From assembly GCF_014851865.1 (NCBI RefSeq), contig NZ_JACVAM010000006.1:1-64000 (forward strand): a stretch of 64,000 nt of DNA, in the 5' to 3' direction. The notes beneath the pieces were generated by a model. That model ran no database searches, was not told the origin of the DNA, and worked only from the letters and a program-made list of their open reading frames with translations. This DNA is from Pseudomonas sp. PDM16 (lineage in GTDB: Bacteria; Pseudomonadota; Gammaproteobacteria; Pseudomonadales; Pseudomonadaceae). The position numbers were made by a program, and so were the translations under genes. This document shows, one piece after another, positions 35,043 to 44,306 of this stretch (its first letter is position 1; every line of letters begins with the position of its first letter).

Positions 35043-36287
35043 TCAGAAATTGCCCTGGACCCAGCGTTTCAGCCGTTCCAGTACCGGTGTTTTGGGCTCA
35101 TCGCCATATTGGATTCCAGGCACGTGGTAGCCGTCGGCCTGCTTTCGCAGCCCGTACATCAGCAAGCCCACGCCTGTGGAATAAATAGGATTACGCACGA
35201 CGTCGGTCAGTCCCTTGACGCTGTGGGGTACACCCAAACGCACCGGCATGTGAAAGATCTCTTCGGCCAGTTCGACGGCGCCTTCCATCTTGGCGGTGCC
35301 GCCGGTGAGGACGATCCCTGCCGGGATCATGTCCTCGTAGCCGCTGCGCCGCAGCTCGGCCTGGATGAGGGTGAAGAGCTCGTCGTAACGGGGCTCGACT
35401 ACCTCGGCCAGAGCTTGACGGGACAGCTCCCGCGGTGGCCGGTCTCCCACACTGGGAACCTTGATGGTTTCCCCTGGACCCGCCAGTTTGGCTAGGGCGC
35501 AAGCATACCGAATCTTGATTTCCTCGGCATACTGGGTCGGGGTGCGTAATGCCATTGCAATATCATTGGTGACCTGGTCTCCAGCGATCGGAATCACCGC
35601 GGTGTGACGTATCGCACCTTCGGTAAAGATCGCCACGTCGGTGGTTCCTCCGCCGATGTCGACCAGGCACACGCCCAGCTCCTTCTCGTCCTCGGTCAGC
35701 ACCGAGTAGGCGGAGGCCAGCTGCTCCAGAATGATGTCGTCCACTTCCATTCCGCAGCGGCGCACGCACTTCTCGACATTCTGCGCGGCGTTGGTGGCGC
35801 AGGTGACCACGTGCACCTTGGCCTCCAGACGCACGCCGGACATGCCCAGTGGCTCACGCACACCCTCCTGGTTATCGATCACGTAGTCCTGCGGCAGGGT
35901 GTGCAGCACGCGCTGGTCTGCCGGAATGGCAACGGCCTGGGCAGCATCGAGCACACGCTCCAGATCAGCAGGGCTAACTTCGCGATCGCGGATGGCAACG
36001 ATGCCGTGGCTGTTCAGGCTGCGGATATGGTTGCCGGCGATGCCGACGAAAGCCGAGTGGATGCGGCAGCCGGCCATCAGCTGCGCCTCTTCGATGGCAC
36101 GCTGGATCGACTGCACGGTGGATTCGATATTCACCACCACGCCTTTCTTCAGCCCCCGCGACGGACTGGTGCCGATCCCGACGATATCCAGGTCGCCATC
36201 CGCGGTCACTTCCCCCACCAGCGCCACCACCTTGGAGGTGCCGATGTCCAGGCCGACGATCATCTTGCCGCTCTGCACGCTTGACAT
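35043..36287 (-). CDS. ftsA: Cell division protein FtsA
   Basis: This actin-like ATPase tethers FtsZ to the inner membrane and relays signals to the wall-synthesis machinery. It has 414 residues. Nucleotide-binding motifs are VGLDIGTSKV (phosphate 1) and CLVDIGGGTTDVAI (phosphate 2), with LTGGTAKMEG. The C-terminal amphipathic helix LERLKRWVQGNF is the membrane anchor. ATG 36287 (MSSVQSGKM) fits the family start. It follows ftsQ by 22 bp. Confidence 0.98.
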   Translation of the reverse strand: MSSVQSGKMIVGLDIGTSKVVALVGEVTADGDLDIVGIGTSPSRGLKKGVVVNIESTVQSIQRAIEEAQLMAGCRIHSAFVGIAGNHIRSLNSHGIVAIRDREVSPADLERVLDAAQAVAIPADQRVLHTLPQDYVIDNQEGVREPLGMSGVRLEAKVHVVTCATNAAQNVEKCVRRCGMEVDDIILEQLASAYSVLTEDEKELGVCLVDIGGGTTDVAIFTEGAIRHTAVIPIAGDQVTNDIAMALRTPTQYAEEIKIRYACALAKLAGPGETIKVPSVGDRPPRELSRQALAEVVEPRYDELFTLIQAELRRSGYEDMIPAGIVLTGGTAKMEGAVELAEEIFHMPVRLGVPHSVKGLTDVVRNPIYSTGVGLLMYGLRKQADGYHVPGIQYGDEPKTPVLERLKRWVQGNF

Positions 36288-36309
36288 GATCTCTACTGTT
36301 CTCCTCGAT

Positions 36310-37182
36310 TCACTGGACGGCGACCGTTTCTTCGGTTGCCGTCGGCGGCATCGGCTCGCGCCAGGCCACGGCAAGGCCGTTGGCGTAGCGCAGGTCGATG
36401 CGCGCGATATTCGCGATCTGCTGCTTGAGCACCTTGTCGTGGATGCTGGCGAACCGGCGCATCTTGTCGACCAGGTGATCCCGGCCCAGGAGGATTTCCA
36501 CGCCCTGGGCGGTACTGATGAACCAGCTGCCGTGCTCACGCAGCTCCAGGCTGCTGATGGTGAAGCCCAGCGGACGCAACAGCTGGCTGAGCACCTGGTA
36601 TTGCTGCATCACCTGCTGCTGGGCGCGCTGCGGCCCCGACAGCAGCGGCAGGTGTTCGTAATTGGCAGCTTCGCGTGGAGCGAAGGCCTGCCCCTGGTTG
36701 TTGAGCAGCGACTGATCGCCCCAGCGGGCCACCGGTAGCTGCTCTTCCAGGGTGATCGACACCTGGTCCGGCCATACGCGACGCACTTCGGCGTGAGCGA
36801 TCCACGGCATCCGCTCCAGCTCGGCGCGCATGCCAGACAGGTCGATGGTGAAGAAGCTGGCCGATGTATAGGGTGCAATGCGCTCCTGCACGGCCCGCTG
36901 GCTGATATAGCTCAGTTCGCCTTGTACGCTGACACGGGCAATCGGCCGATCGGCGTATGGCAGCAGGCGCTGGGCACCCTCATAGGTACCGAACCCCAGG
37001 GCCACCAGCAGCAACGGCCAGCCCAAACGCTTAAGCCCGCGACCAAGGCCACCGAAGTCCGGCTTCGGCAGGCGCGCGGACAGCGGCTCCTTGGCTACCA
37101 TCCGACTCGCGCCGCGCGCAGCGATAGGCTGACGCCGGGTGGCGCCTCCTAAGGGCTGCGGGTGACGGAGGGTGGCGACCAT
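36310..37182 (-). CDS. ftsQ: Cell division protein FtsQ
   Basis: This bitopic protein forms the FtsQBL complex linking early and late divisome proteins. It has 290 residues with a basic cytosolic tail, one membrane segment (about residues 55-75), a POTRA domain starting IARVSVQGELSYIS, and a beta domain with DQVSITLEEQLPVARW. It starts three bases after the ddlB stop and precedes ftsA, the standard order. Confidence 0.96.
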   Translation of the reverse strand: MVATLRHPQPLGGATRRQPIAARGASRMVAKEPLSARLPKPDFGGLGRGLKRLGWPLLLVALGFGTYEGAQRLLPYADRPIARVSVQGELSYISQRAVQERIAPYTSASFFTIDLSGMRAELERMPWIAHAEVRRVWPDQVSITLEEQLPVARWGDQSLLNNQGQAFAPREAANYEHLPLLSGPQRAQQQVMQQYQVLSQLLRPLGFTISSLELREHGSWFISTAQGVEILLGRDHLVDKMRRFASIHDKVLKQQIANIARIDLRYANGLAVAWREPMPPTATEETVAVQ

Positions 37183-37185
37183 GGT

Positions 37186-38127
37186 TTAGCCCCTTGCCTC
37201 TATGCTGTCGGCCAGGATCGCCAGCACCAGCTGCTGGAAGTCCAGACCGGCGGCGCGTGCGGCCATCGGCACCAGACTGTGATCGGTCATGCCCGGCACA
37301 GTGTTCACTTCCAGCAGCCAGAACTTGCCGCTGGCATCCTGCATCACGTCGGCGCGCGCCCAGCCCTGAGTGCCCACGGCCTCACAGGCACGCGCGGTGA
37401 GCTCCTTCAGTTCCGTTTCCTTCTCGGCCGATAGACCACAGGGAATACGGTACTGGGTGTCATTGGCCAGGTACTTGGCGTCGTAGTCGTAGAAGCTGTG
37501 CGGCGTGCCCAGGGCAATTGGTGGCAGCACCTGACCACGCAGCATGGCGATGGTGTACTCGGGGCCGTCGATCATCTGCTCGACCAGCACTTGCGAGTCG
37601 TACTTGCTGGCGTCCTTCCAGGCCGCGATCAACGCCTCGACATCAGCGACCTTGGCCATGCCGATGCTGGAGCCCTCGTGGGCCGGTTTGACGAACAGCG
37701 GGAAGCCCAGCTCGGCAGCCGCCGCGCGGCAATCTTCTTCGTTGGCCAAGGCAGCGTGGTTCGGCGTCGGCAGGCCCAGGCTCAGCCACACGCGCTTGGT
37801 GCGCAGCTTGTCCATGGCCAGGGCAGAAGCGAGGATGCCGCTGCCGGTGTAAGGGATGCCAGCACATTCCAGCAGGCCCTGCATGGAGCCGTCTTCGCCG
37901 CCACGGCCGTGCAGCACGATGAAGGCGCGATCAATCCTCTCAGCGACCAGGCGCTGCAGGAAGTCGTCACCGATGTCGATGCCGAAGGCGTCCACGCCTG
38001 CCGCCTGCAGGGCTTCCAGTACGGCAGCGCCAGACTTCAGCGACACCGCACGCTCGGCGCTCTTGCCGCCGAACAGCACGGCGACGCGGCCGAAGGCCTT
38101 GGGATCGAGGGTGGAATGCAGGCTCAT
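37186..38127 (-). CDS. ddlB: D-alanine-D-alanine ligase B
   Basis: This ATP-grasp enzyme joins two D-alanines to make the dipeptide added by MurF. It has 313 residues. GGKSAERAVSL near the N-terminus, HGRGGEDGSMQGLLE, and FVKPAHEGSSIGM bind substrate and ATP; DVMQDASGKFWLLEVNTVPGMT has the metal-binding Glu and Asn. The ATG overlaps the murC stop as ATGA. Confidence 0.97.
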   Translation of the reverse strand: MSLHSTLDPKAFGRVAVLFGGKSAERAVSLKSGAAVLEALQAAGVDAFGIDIGDDFLQRLVAERIDRAFIVLHGRGGEDGSMQGLLECAGIPYTGSGILASALAMDKLRTKRVWLSLGLPTPNHAALANEEDCRAAAAELGFPLFVKPAHEGSSIGMAKVADVEALIAAWKDASKYDSQVLVEQMIDGPEYTIAMLRGQVLPPIALGTPHSFYDYDAKYLANDTQYRIPCGLSAEKETELKELTARACEAVGTQGWARADVMQDASGKFWLLEVNTVPGMTDHSLVPMAARAAGLDFQQLVLAILADSIEARG

Positions 38128-39596
38128 TTCGACTCACCTTGGAACTGGTCATCCTGGCGCGCGACGCCTTGGAACAACGGGTGCTTGATCAACTGCGGGG
38201 CTACGCCGCCGATGTCGCCGGCGCCCTGGCACAGCAGGATGTCGCCGGCACGCAGCAGCGGCTTGATGATCGGGGCCAGCTCGGTGCCACGCTCGACGTA
38301 GATCGGGTCCAGCTGGCCGCGCTGGCGGATGCTGTGGCACAGATGGCGGCTGTCGGCGCCGGGAATCGGTTCCTCACCGGCCGGATAGACTTCCATCAGA
38401 AGCAGCACGTTGGCGTCGCCGAGCACCTGGACGAAATCGTCGTACAGGTCGCGGGTACGGCTGTAGCGGTGCGGTTGATACAGAATCACCAGGCGACGCT
38501 CAGACCAGCCACCGCGCACGGCCTTGATCACTGCCGCCACTTCGCGCGGGTGATGACCATAGTCATCCACCAGCATCACGCTGCCACCGTCCACCGGCAA
38601 TTCGCCGTAGACCTGGAAGCGCCGGCCAACACCCTGGAAGCCTGACAGGCCGGCGATGATAGCCGCGTCCTCGATACCCTCGTCGGTGGCGATAGCGATG
38701 GTGGCTAGGGAATTCAGCACGTTGTGGTTACCCGGCATGTTCACCGACACATCCAACGGTTCACGATCTCGACGCAGTGCGGTGAAATGAGTGCGCATGC
38801 CCTCCTGCCGCACATTGATGGCGCGCACGTCGGCGTCCTCGGCGAAGCCGTAGGTCACAGTCGGACGGGCCACCTGCGGCAGCAGTTCGCGTACCACCGG
38901 GTCGTCTACGCAGAGCACGGCCAGGCCGTAGAACGGCAGGTTGTGCAGGAATTCGATGAAGGTCTTCTTCAGAACGTTGAAGTCGCCGCCATAGGTGCTC
39001 ATATGGTCGGCATCGATGTTGGTGACCACCGAGACCATCGGCTGTAGATGCAGGAAGCTGGCGTCGCTCTCGTCCGCCTCGGCGATCAGGTAGCGGCTGC
39101 TGCCGAGCTGGGCGTTGGTGCCGGCAGCGTTCAGGCGGCCGCCTATAACGAAGGTCGGGTCCAGTCCACCGGCAGCGAATACAGAGGCCAGCAAGCTGGT
39201 GGTGGTGGTCTTGCCATGGGTACCGGCTACGGCCACGCCGTGGCGGTAGCGCATCAGCTCGGCGAGCATCTCGGCACGCGGCACCACCGGAATGCGGCGC
39301 TCCAGGGCGGTGGCCACCTCCGGGTTGGAGGTATTGATGGCGCTGGAGACCACCAGCACGTCGGCCTGCTCGGCATTCTCGGCACGGTGGCCGATGTAGA
39401 CGATGGCACCGAAGCTTTCCAGGCGCTCGGTCACGGCCGAGGCCTTGAGGTCGGAGCCGGACACCTCGTAGCCGAGGTTCAGCAACACCTCGGCGATGCC
39501 GCACATGCCGGCGCCACCGATACCGACGAAGTGAATGCGACGGATACGGCGCATGCGGCGGATTTCCGAGCGGGCAGCGGCGGGAGACTTAGCCAC
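38124..39596 (-). CDS. murC: UDP-N-acetylmuramate-L-alanine ligase
   Basis: MurC adds the first residue, L-alanine, to UDP-MurNAc. It has 490 residues. The N-terminal FVGIGGAGMCGIAEVL binds UDP, and AGTHGKTTTTS is the ATP loop of Mur ligases; DDYGHHPREVAA is the conserved later motif. The GTG at 39596 is chosen because GGAGG lies seven bases upstream and it overlaps the murG stop by eight bases; an ATG lower down (MRRIRRIHF) is possible. Confidence 0.96.
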   Translation of the reverse strand: MAKSPAAARSEIRRMRRIRRIHFVGIGGAGMCGIAEVLLNLGYEVSGSDLKASAVTERLESFGAIVYIGHRAENAEQADVLVVSSAINTSNPEVATALERRIPVVPRAEMLAELMRYRHGVAVAGTHGKTTTTSLLASVFAAGGLDPTFVIGGRLNAAGTNAQLGSSRYLIAEADESDASFLHLQPMVSVVTNIDADHMSTYGGDFNVLKKTFIEFLHNLPFYGLAVLCVDDPVVRELLPQVARPTVTYGFAEDADVRAINVRQEGMRTHFTALRRDREPLDVSVNMPGNHNVLNSLATIAIATDEGIEDAAIIAGLSGFQGVGRRFQVYGELPVDGGSVMLVDDYGHHPREVAAVIKAVRGGWSERRLVILYQPHRYSRTRDLYDDFVQVLGDANVLLLMEVYPAGEEPIPGADSRHLCHSIRQRGQLDPIYVERGTELAPIIKPLLRAGDILLCQGAGDIGGVAPQLIKHPLFQGVARQDDQFQGESK

Positions 39597-40659
39597 GGGC
39601 CACCTCCAGGCAGATGTCGACCACCGCCCGGGTGGCATCTGGCTTGGCCAGGCTGCGAGCGGTACGGCCCATAGCTTCGAGTTTTTCAGGGTGCATCAGA
39701 ACCTCGGTCAACTGCGCGGCAAGCTTGTCCGCGTCGGTTGCATATTGCGGCAGAAGGATGGCGGCACCCTCCTTCGCCAGATATTCGGCATTGCGGGTCT
39801 GGTGATCATCGATCGCATGCGGCAGAGGCACGAGGAACGACGGCAGGCCGGCGGCGGCCAGTTCGCTGACAGTCAGCGCACCGGCGCGGCAGATCACCAG
39901 ATCGGCCCATGCATAGGCACGGGCCATGTCCTTGATGAAGGGCGCGACCTCGGCTTCGACCGCGACTTCGCGATAACGCTCCGCTGTGACTTGATCGTGT
40001 TGCTTGCCAGCCTGATGGAACACCTGCGGACGCAAATCGTCCGGCAGCTTGGCCAGTGCAGCGGGTAGCAACTTGTTCAGCGGTTCCGCTCCCAGGCTAC
40101 CGCCCAGAACCAGCAGGCGCGGCTTCCGTCCGGACAGCGCGTCACGTGGAATCTCCAGGAACAGCTCCTCACGCACCGGGTTGCCAGTGGCATGCAACTT
40201 GGCACGCTTGTCGAAGGTGCCCGGGAAGGCCTCACACACTCGCGCGGCAAATGGCACCAGGCTGCGATTAGCGGTACCGGCCACGGCGTTCTGTTCGTGG
40301 ATCACCAGCGGCGCGCCATTCATCCGCGCGGCCAGGCCACCCGGGCCTGTGACGTAACCGCCCATGCCCAGCACGCACACCGGCTGCAGCTCGCGCATCA
40401 CCTTGCGCGCTTGCAACAGGGCACGGACCAGCTGGAACGGCGCCTTGAGCAGGGACAACTTGCCCTTGCCGCGCAGGCCCGTGACCTGGATCAGGTGCAG
40501 CGGCAGCTCAGCAGCCGGCACCAGTTCGTTCTCGATGCCCCGCGGAGTGCCCAGCCAATGCACGGCATAGCCACGCGCCTTGAACTCGCGGGCGCAGGCC
40601 AGCGCTGGGAACACGTGGCCGCCGGTACCTCCGGCCATGATCAGGACATTACCGCGCAT
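39589..40659 (-). CDS. murG: UDP-GlcNAc:undecaprenyl-diphosphate-MurNAc-pentapeptide transferase
   Basis: This peripheral membrane glycosyltransferase converts lipid I to lipid II. It has 356 residues. The N-terminal glycine loop MAGGTGGHVFP, the second one GMGGYVTGPGG, and the C-terminal LVLGGSLGAEPLN that binds UDP-GlcNAc are all seen. It overlaps ftsW by 11 bases and murC by eight. Confidence 0.97.
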   Translation of the reverse strand: MRGNVLIMAGGTGGHVFPALACAREFKARGYAVHWLGTPRGIENELVPAAELPLHLIQVTGLRGKGKLSLLKAPFQLVRALLQARKVMRELQPVCVLGMGGYVTGPGGLAARMNGAPLVIHEQNAVAGTANRSLVPFAARVCEAFPGTFDKRAKLHATGNPVREELFLEIPRDALSGRKPRLLVLGGSLGAEPLNKLLPAALAKLPDDLRPQVFHQAGKQHDQVTAERYREVAVEAEVAPFIKDMARAYAWADLVICRAGALTVSELAAAGLPSFLVPLPHAIDDHQTRNAEYLAKEGAAILLPQYATDADKLAAQLTEVLMHPEKLEAMGRTARSLAKPDATRAVVDICLEVARG

Positions 40660-41872
40660 GCTTGACCTCCTCGGTGTCGAAGAAGTCCGACTCGCTGAAT
40701 TCGACTTCCTCGCTGCCCAGCGAGGTACGGCGCTCCCACTCGATGCGCAGGAGCATGGCCAGGCTGACGCAGCAGATGATCAACGAGCTGCCGCCGTAGC
40801 TGAGGAACGGCAGAGTCAGGCCCTTGGTCGGCAGCAGGCCAACGTTCACGCCGATGTTGATCAGCACCTGGCCGATCCACTGGATAGCGATGCCATAGGC
40901 CACGTAGGCGGCGAAGAACTGCTTGGCCTTCTCGGCCCACAGGCCGATGTATAAGGCGCGCACGGCAACAAAGACGAACAGGCCGACGGTGGCCAGCGCA
41001 CCGACCATACCCAGCTCCTCGGCGAGCACGGCGAAGACAAAGTCGGTGTGCGCCTCGGGCAGATAGAACTGCTTCTGGACGCTGTTGCCCAGACCGACAC
41101 CGAACCACTCGCCGCGACCGAAGGCAATCAGCGCTTGGGACAGCTGGTAGCCGGCGCCGTACTGATCGGCCCAGGGATCGACGAAGTTTGTCAGACGCTC
41201 CAGACGATAGGCCTGGCTGGTCATCACGATCGCACCGAGCACCAGCACACAGGCGCCCAGCGGGATGAAGCGCACCAGGTTGATGCCGCCGAGGAACAGC
41301 ATGGCTATGCAGGAACCCACCAGCACCACGGTGGCGCCGAAGTCCGGCTCGGCCAGCAGCAGCACGGCCATGGGGCCGAGCACCAGCATCGGCTTGAGGA
41401 AGCCGGAGAGTTTCTCGCGCACCTCGTCCTGGCGACGCACCAGGTAGCCGGCGATGAACACCACGGTGAACAGCTTGGCCAGCTCGGACGGCTGCACGTT
41501 GAACATGCCGAAACCGATCCAGCGCTTGGCGCCGTTCACTTCGCGGCCGATGCCGGGGATCAGCACCATGACCAGCAGGGCGAAGGCGATCAGCAGCAGG
41601 CTGGCGCTATAGCGCTGCCAGAAGGCCATCGGGATCATCAGCGTAACGACGGCGGCGCTGATGCCAATAGCCAGGTAAATCAGGTGGCGGATCATGTGAT
41701 ATAGCGGGTTGCCGGACATCGCCGCAGCCACTTCCGAACTGGCCGAGGTGATCATCACCAGGCCCAGACCGAGCAGGGCCAAGCAACCCGCCAGCAGCGG
41801 GAAGTCCAGGTCGATGCCGCGTGGAGTGCGCAGCGGCGACGGAGCGGCGAACAGGCGGGACAGCAGGGTCAT
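40649..41872 (-). CDS. ftsW: FtsW, SEDS-family septal peptidoglycan polymerase
   Basis: This inner-membrane glycosyltransferase polymerises lipid II at the septum together with the transpeptidase FtsI. It has 407 residues and about ten membrane segments. The catalytic Asp is in a loop of the SEDS fold; conserved stretches include AKRWIGFGMFNVQPSELAKL and LPEAHTDFVFAVLAEELG near residues 270-290. It overlaps murD as ATGA. Confidence 0.97.
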   Translation of the reverse strand: MTLLSRLFAAPSPLRTPRGIDLDFPLLAGCLALLGLGLVMITSASSEVAAAMSGNPLYHMIRHLIYLAIGISAAVVTLMIPMAFWQRYSASLLLIAFALLVMVLIPGIGREVNGAKRWIGFGMFNVQPSELAKLFTVVFIAGYLVRRQDEVREKLSGFLKPMLVLGPMAVLLLAEPDFGATVVLVGSCIAMLFLGGINLVRFIPLGACVLVLGAIVMTSQAYRLERLTNFVDPWADQYGAGYQLSQALIAFGRGEWFGVGLGNSVQKQFYLPEAHTDFVFAVLAEELGMVGALATVGLFVFVAVRALYIGLWAEKAKQFFAAYVAYGIAIQWIGQVLINIGVNVGLLPTKGLTLPFLSYGGSSLIICCVSLAMLLRIEWERRTSLGSEEVEFSESDFFDTEEVKHAR

Positions 41873-43215
41873 TGCAGGCCCTCCGCCGCCTGGGCGAACA
41901 GGCGCCCACGCTCTTCGAAGTTCTTGAACATGTCCAAGCTGGCGCAGGCCGGCGACAGCAGCACGGCGTCGCCAGGTTCGGCCAGGGAAGCAGCGCGCTG
42001 CACGGCCTCGTCCAAGGTCTTCACGCGCACCAGCGGCGCGTCATCGCCCAAGGCTTCGGCAATCTGCTCGGCATCGCGACCGAGCAGCATCACGGCGCGG
42101 CAGAACTTGGCTACCGGCGCTTTCAAGGCAGAGAAGTCGGCACCTTTGCCATCGCCACCGGCGATCAGCACCAGCTTGCCGGCGATATCCGAGCCCAGGC
42201 CCTCAATGGCAGCCAGGGCGGCGCCGACGTTGGTGGCCTTGGAGTCGTCGTAGTAACCCACGCCGCGCAGCTCGCGCACCCACTGGCAACGGTGCGCCAG
42301 GCCGGCGAAGCTGCGCAGGGTCTGCAGCATGGCCTCGAACGGCAGGCCAACGGCGTGGCCGAGAGCCAGCGCAGCCAGGGCATTGGACTGATTGTGCGCA
42401 CCACGAATCTTCAGTTCGGCGGTCGGCATCAGCGCCTCGAACTGGAAGGCCAGCTGCTTCTCGCCGTTCTCTTCGATCAGGCCGAAGCGTTTGAAGTCGG
42501 GCTTGCCCAGGCCGAAGGTCCAGCACGGCACCTGGTCGGCGATCAGTGGGCGCGACAGGGCGTCGTCACGGTTCACCACCACCTGCTTGGCACCACGGAA
42601 GATGCGGTGCTTGGCCAGGTGGTAGTGCTGCATGCCGTCATAGCGATCCATGTGGTCTTCGCTAATGTTCAGGCAGGTGGCGACTTCGGCGCCCAGGCGC
42701 TCGGTGGTCTCCAGCTGGAAGCTGGACAGCTCCAGGACATACAGCTCAACGTCGGCGGCGAGCAGGTCCAGCGCCGGGGTACCGATATTGCCGCCGACGG
42801 CGACCTTCTTGCCGGCAGCCGCCGCCATCTCGCCGACCAGGGTGGTGACGGTGCTCTTGGCGTTCGAGCCGGTGATGGCGACGATCGGCGCCTTGGCGTG
42901 ACGGGTGAACAGATCGATATCGCCGGACATCTTCACCCCGCGAGCGGCCGCTTCACGCAGCGCCGGAGTGGCCAGGGCCAGGCCCGGACTCACGTAGAGC
43001 TCCGAGGCGCGGCAGAGGAAGTCGACGTCCAGCTCGCCGCAACGCACTTCCACTTGCGGGTAGTCGCGCTGCAGGGTCGCCAGTTCCGGCGGGTTCGCGC
43101 GCGTATCGGCCACGGCGAAGCGCACGCCCTGCTGCGCGAGGAAGCGCACCAGGGACATGCCGCTCTTGCCGAGGCCGACAACGATGCGGAACTGGTCGGA
43201 AGCGATCAGCGACAC
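41869..43215 (-). CDS. murD: UDP-N-acetylmuramoyl-L-alanine-D-glutamate ligase
   Basis: MurD adds D-glutamate to the growing stem peptide. It has 448 residues. The N-terminal VVGLGKSGMSLVRFL binds UDP, AITGSNAKSTVTTLV is the P-loop, and NISEDHMDRY and NDSKATNVG-like DDSKATNVGA are typical of MurD. Cytosolic. It is six bases downstream of mraY, in the central overlapping part of the cluster. Confidence 0.97.
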   Translation of the reverse strand: MSLIASDQFRIVVGLGKSGMSLVRFLAQQGVRFAVADTRANPPELATLQRDYPQVEVRCGELDVDFLCRASELYVSPGLALATPALREAAARGVKMSGDIDLFTRHAKAPIVAITGSNAKSTVTTLVGEMAAAAGKKVAVGGNIGTPALDLLAADVELYVLELSSFQLETTERLGAEVATCLNISEDHMDRYDGMQHYHLAKHRIFRGAKQVVVNRDDALSRPLIADQVPCWTFGLGKPDFKRFGLIEENGEKQLAFQFEALMPTAELKIRGAHNQSNALAALALGHAVGLPFEAMLQTLRSFAGLAHRCQWVRELRGVGYYDDSKATNVGAALAAIEGLGSDIAGKLVLIAGGDGKGADFSALKAPVAKFCRAVMLLGRDAEQIAEALGDDAPLVRVKTLDEAVQRAASLAEPGDAVLLSPACASLDMFKNFEERGRLFAQAAEGLQ

Positions 43216-43221
43216 TCTCTA

Positions 43222-44304
43222 TTACCTCAGTTTCAGGGTGGCCAGACCGACCAGCACCAGGATCACGGTGATGATCCAGAAGCGCACGATCACGCGCGGC
43301 TCCGGCCAGCCTTTCAATTCAAAGTGGTGGTGGATCGGCGCCATCCGGAACACGCGCTTGCCGGTCAGCTTGAAGCTGGCGACCTGGATCATCACCGACA
43401 GGGTTTCCATGACGAACACGCCGCCCATGATGAACAGCACCACTTCCTGGCGAACGATCACGGCGATGGTGCCCAGTGCGGCGCCCAGCGCCAGCGCACC
43501 GACATCGCCCATGAAGACCTGAGCCGGATAGGTGTTGAACCACAGGAAGCCGAGGCCGGCACCGACCAGGGCGGCGCAGAACACGATCAGCTCACCGGCG
43601 CCCGGCACATAGGGGATCAGCAGGTATTCGGCGAATTTGATGTTGCCCGACAGGTAACAGAAGATCGCCAGCGCGCCGGCCACCATCACGGTCGGCAGGA
43701 TGGCCAGGCCGTCGAGGCCGTCGGTCAGATTCACCGCGTTGCTGGTACCGACGATGACGAAGTAGGTCAGCACCACGAAGCCCGCCCCTAGGGGTATTGC
43801 GACATCCTTGAGCACCGGCAGGATCAGGGTGGTTTCTACCGGGCTCTGCGCGGTCATATAGAGGAAGATGGCTGCAGCGCCGCCGAACACCGACTGCCAG
43901 AAATACTTCCAGCGGCTCGGCAGGCCGCGCGAGTTCTTCTCGATCACCTTGCGGTAGTCATCGACCCAACCGATGGCGCCGAACAGCAGGGTCACGGCCA
44001 GCACGGTCCACACGTAACGGTTGGACAGGTCGGCCCACAGCAAGGTACTGACGGCGATGGCGGTGAGAATCAGCGCGCCACCCATGGTCGGCGTGCCTTT
44101 CTTCGACAGGTGCGACTGCGGACCATCGTTGCGCACGGCCTGGCCGATCTGGCGGATCTGCAGGGTGCGGATCATCCACGGACCGAGCCACAGCGACAGG
44201 GCCAGGGCGGTGAGCACGCCGAGAATCCCGCGCAGGGTCAGGTACTGGAACACCCCGAAGCCGGTGTAGAACTGTTGCAGGTACTCCGCCAGCAGCAGCA
44301 GCAT
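43222..44304 (-). CDS. mraY: Phospho-MurNAc-pentapeptide transferase
   Basis: This ten-span inner-membrane enzyme transfers phospho-MurNAc-pentapeptide to undecaprenyl phosphate, making lipid I. It has 360 residues. Conserved motifs include KKGTPTMGG, the catalytic-site DDYRKV, NLTDGLDGLA and FKLTGKRVFRMAPIHHHFEL. Location between murF and murD is standard. Confidence 0.98.
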   Translation of the reverse strand: MLLLLAEYLQQFYTGFGVFQYLTLRGILGVLTALALSLWLGPWMIRTLQIRQIGQAVRNDGPQSHLSKKGTPTMGGALILTAIAVSTLLWADLSNRYVWTVLAVTLLFGAIGWVDDYRKVIEKNSRGLPSRWKYFWQSVFGGAAAIFLYMTAQSPVETTLILPVLKDVAIPLGAGFVVLTYFVIVGTSNAVNLTDGLDGLAILPTVMVAGALAIFCYLSGNIKFAEYLLIPYVPGAGELIVFCAALVGAGLGFLWFNTYPAQVFMGDVGALALGAALGTIAVIVRQEVVLFIMGGVFVMETLSVMIQVASFKLTGKRVFRMAPIHHHFELKGWPEPRVIVRFWIITVILVLVGLATLKLR

Positions 44305-44306
44305 GA

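Noticed and set aside
41821..43791. An open frame of about 650 codons on the plus strand opposite ftsW, murD and mraY
   Set aside because: His/Gln-rich low-complexity translation typical of antisense frames in GC-rich coding DNA; three essential genes occupy the other strand.
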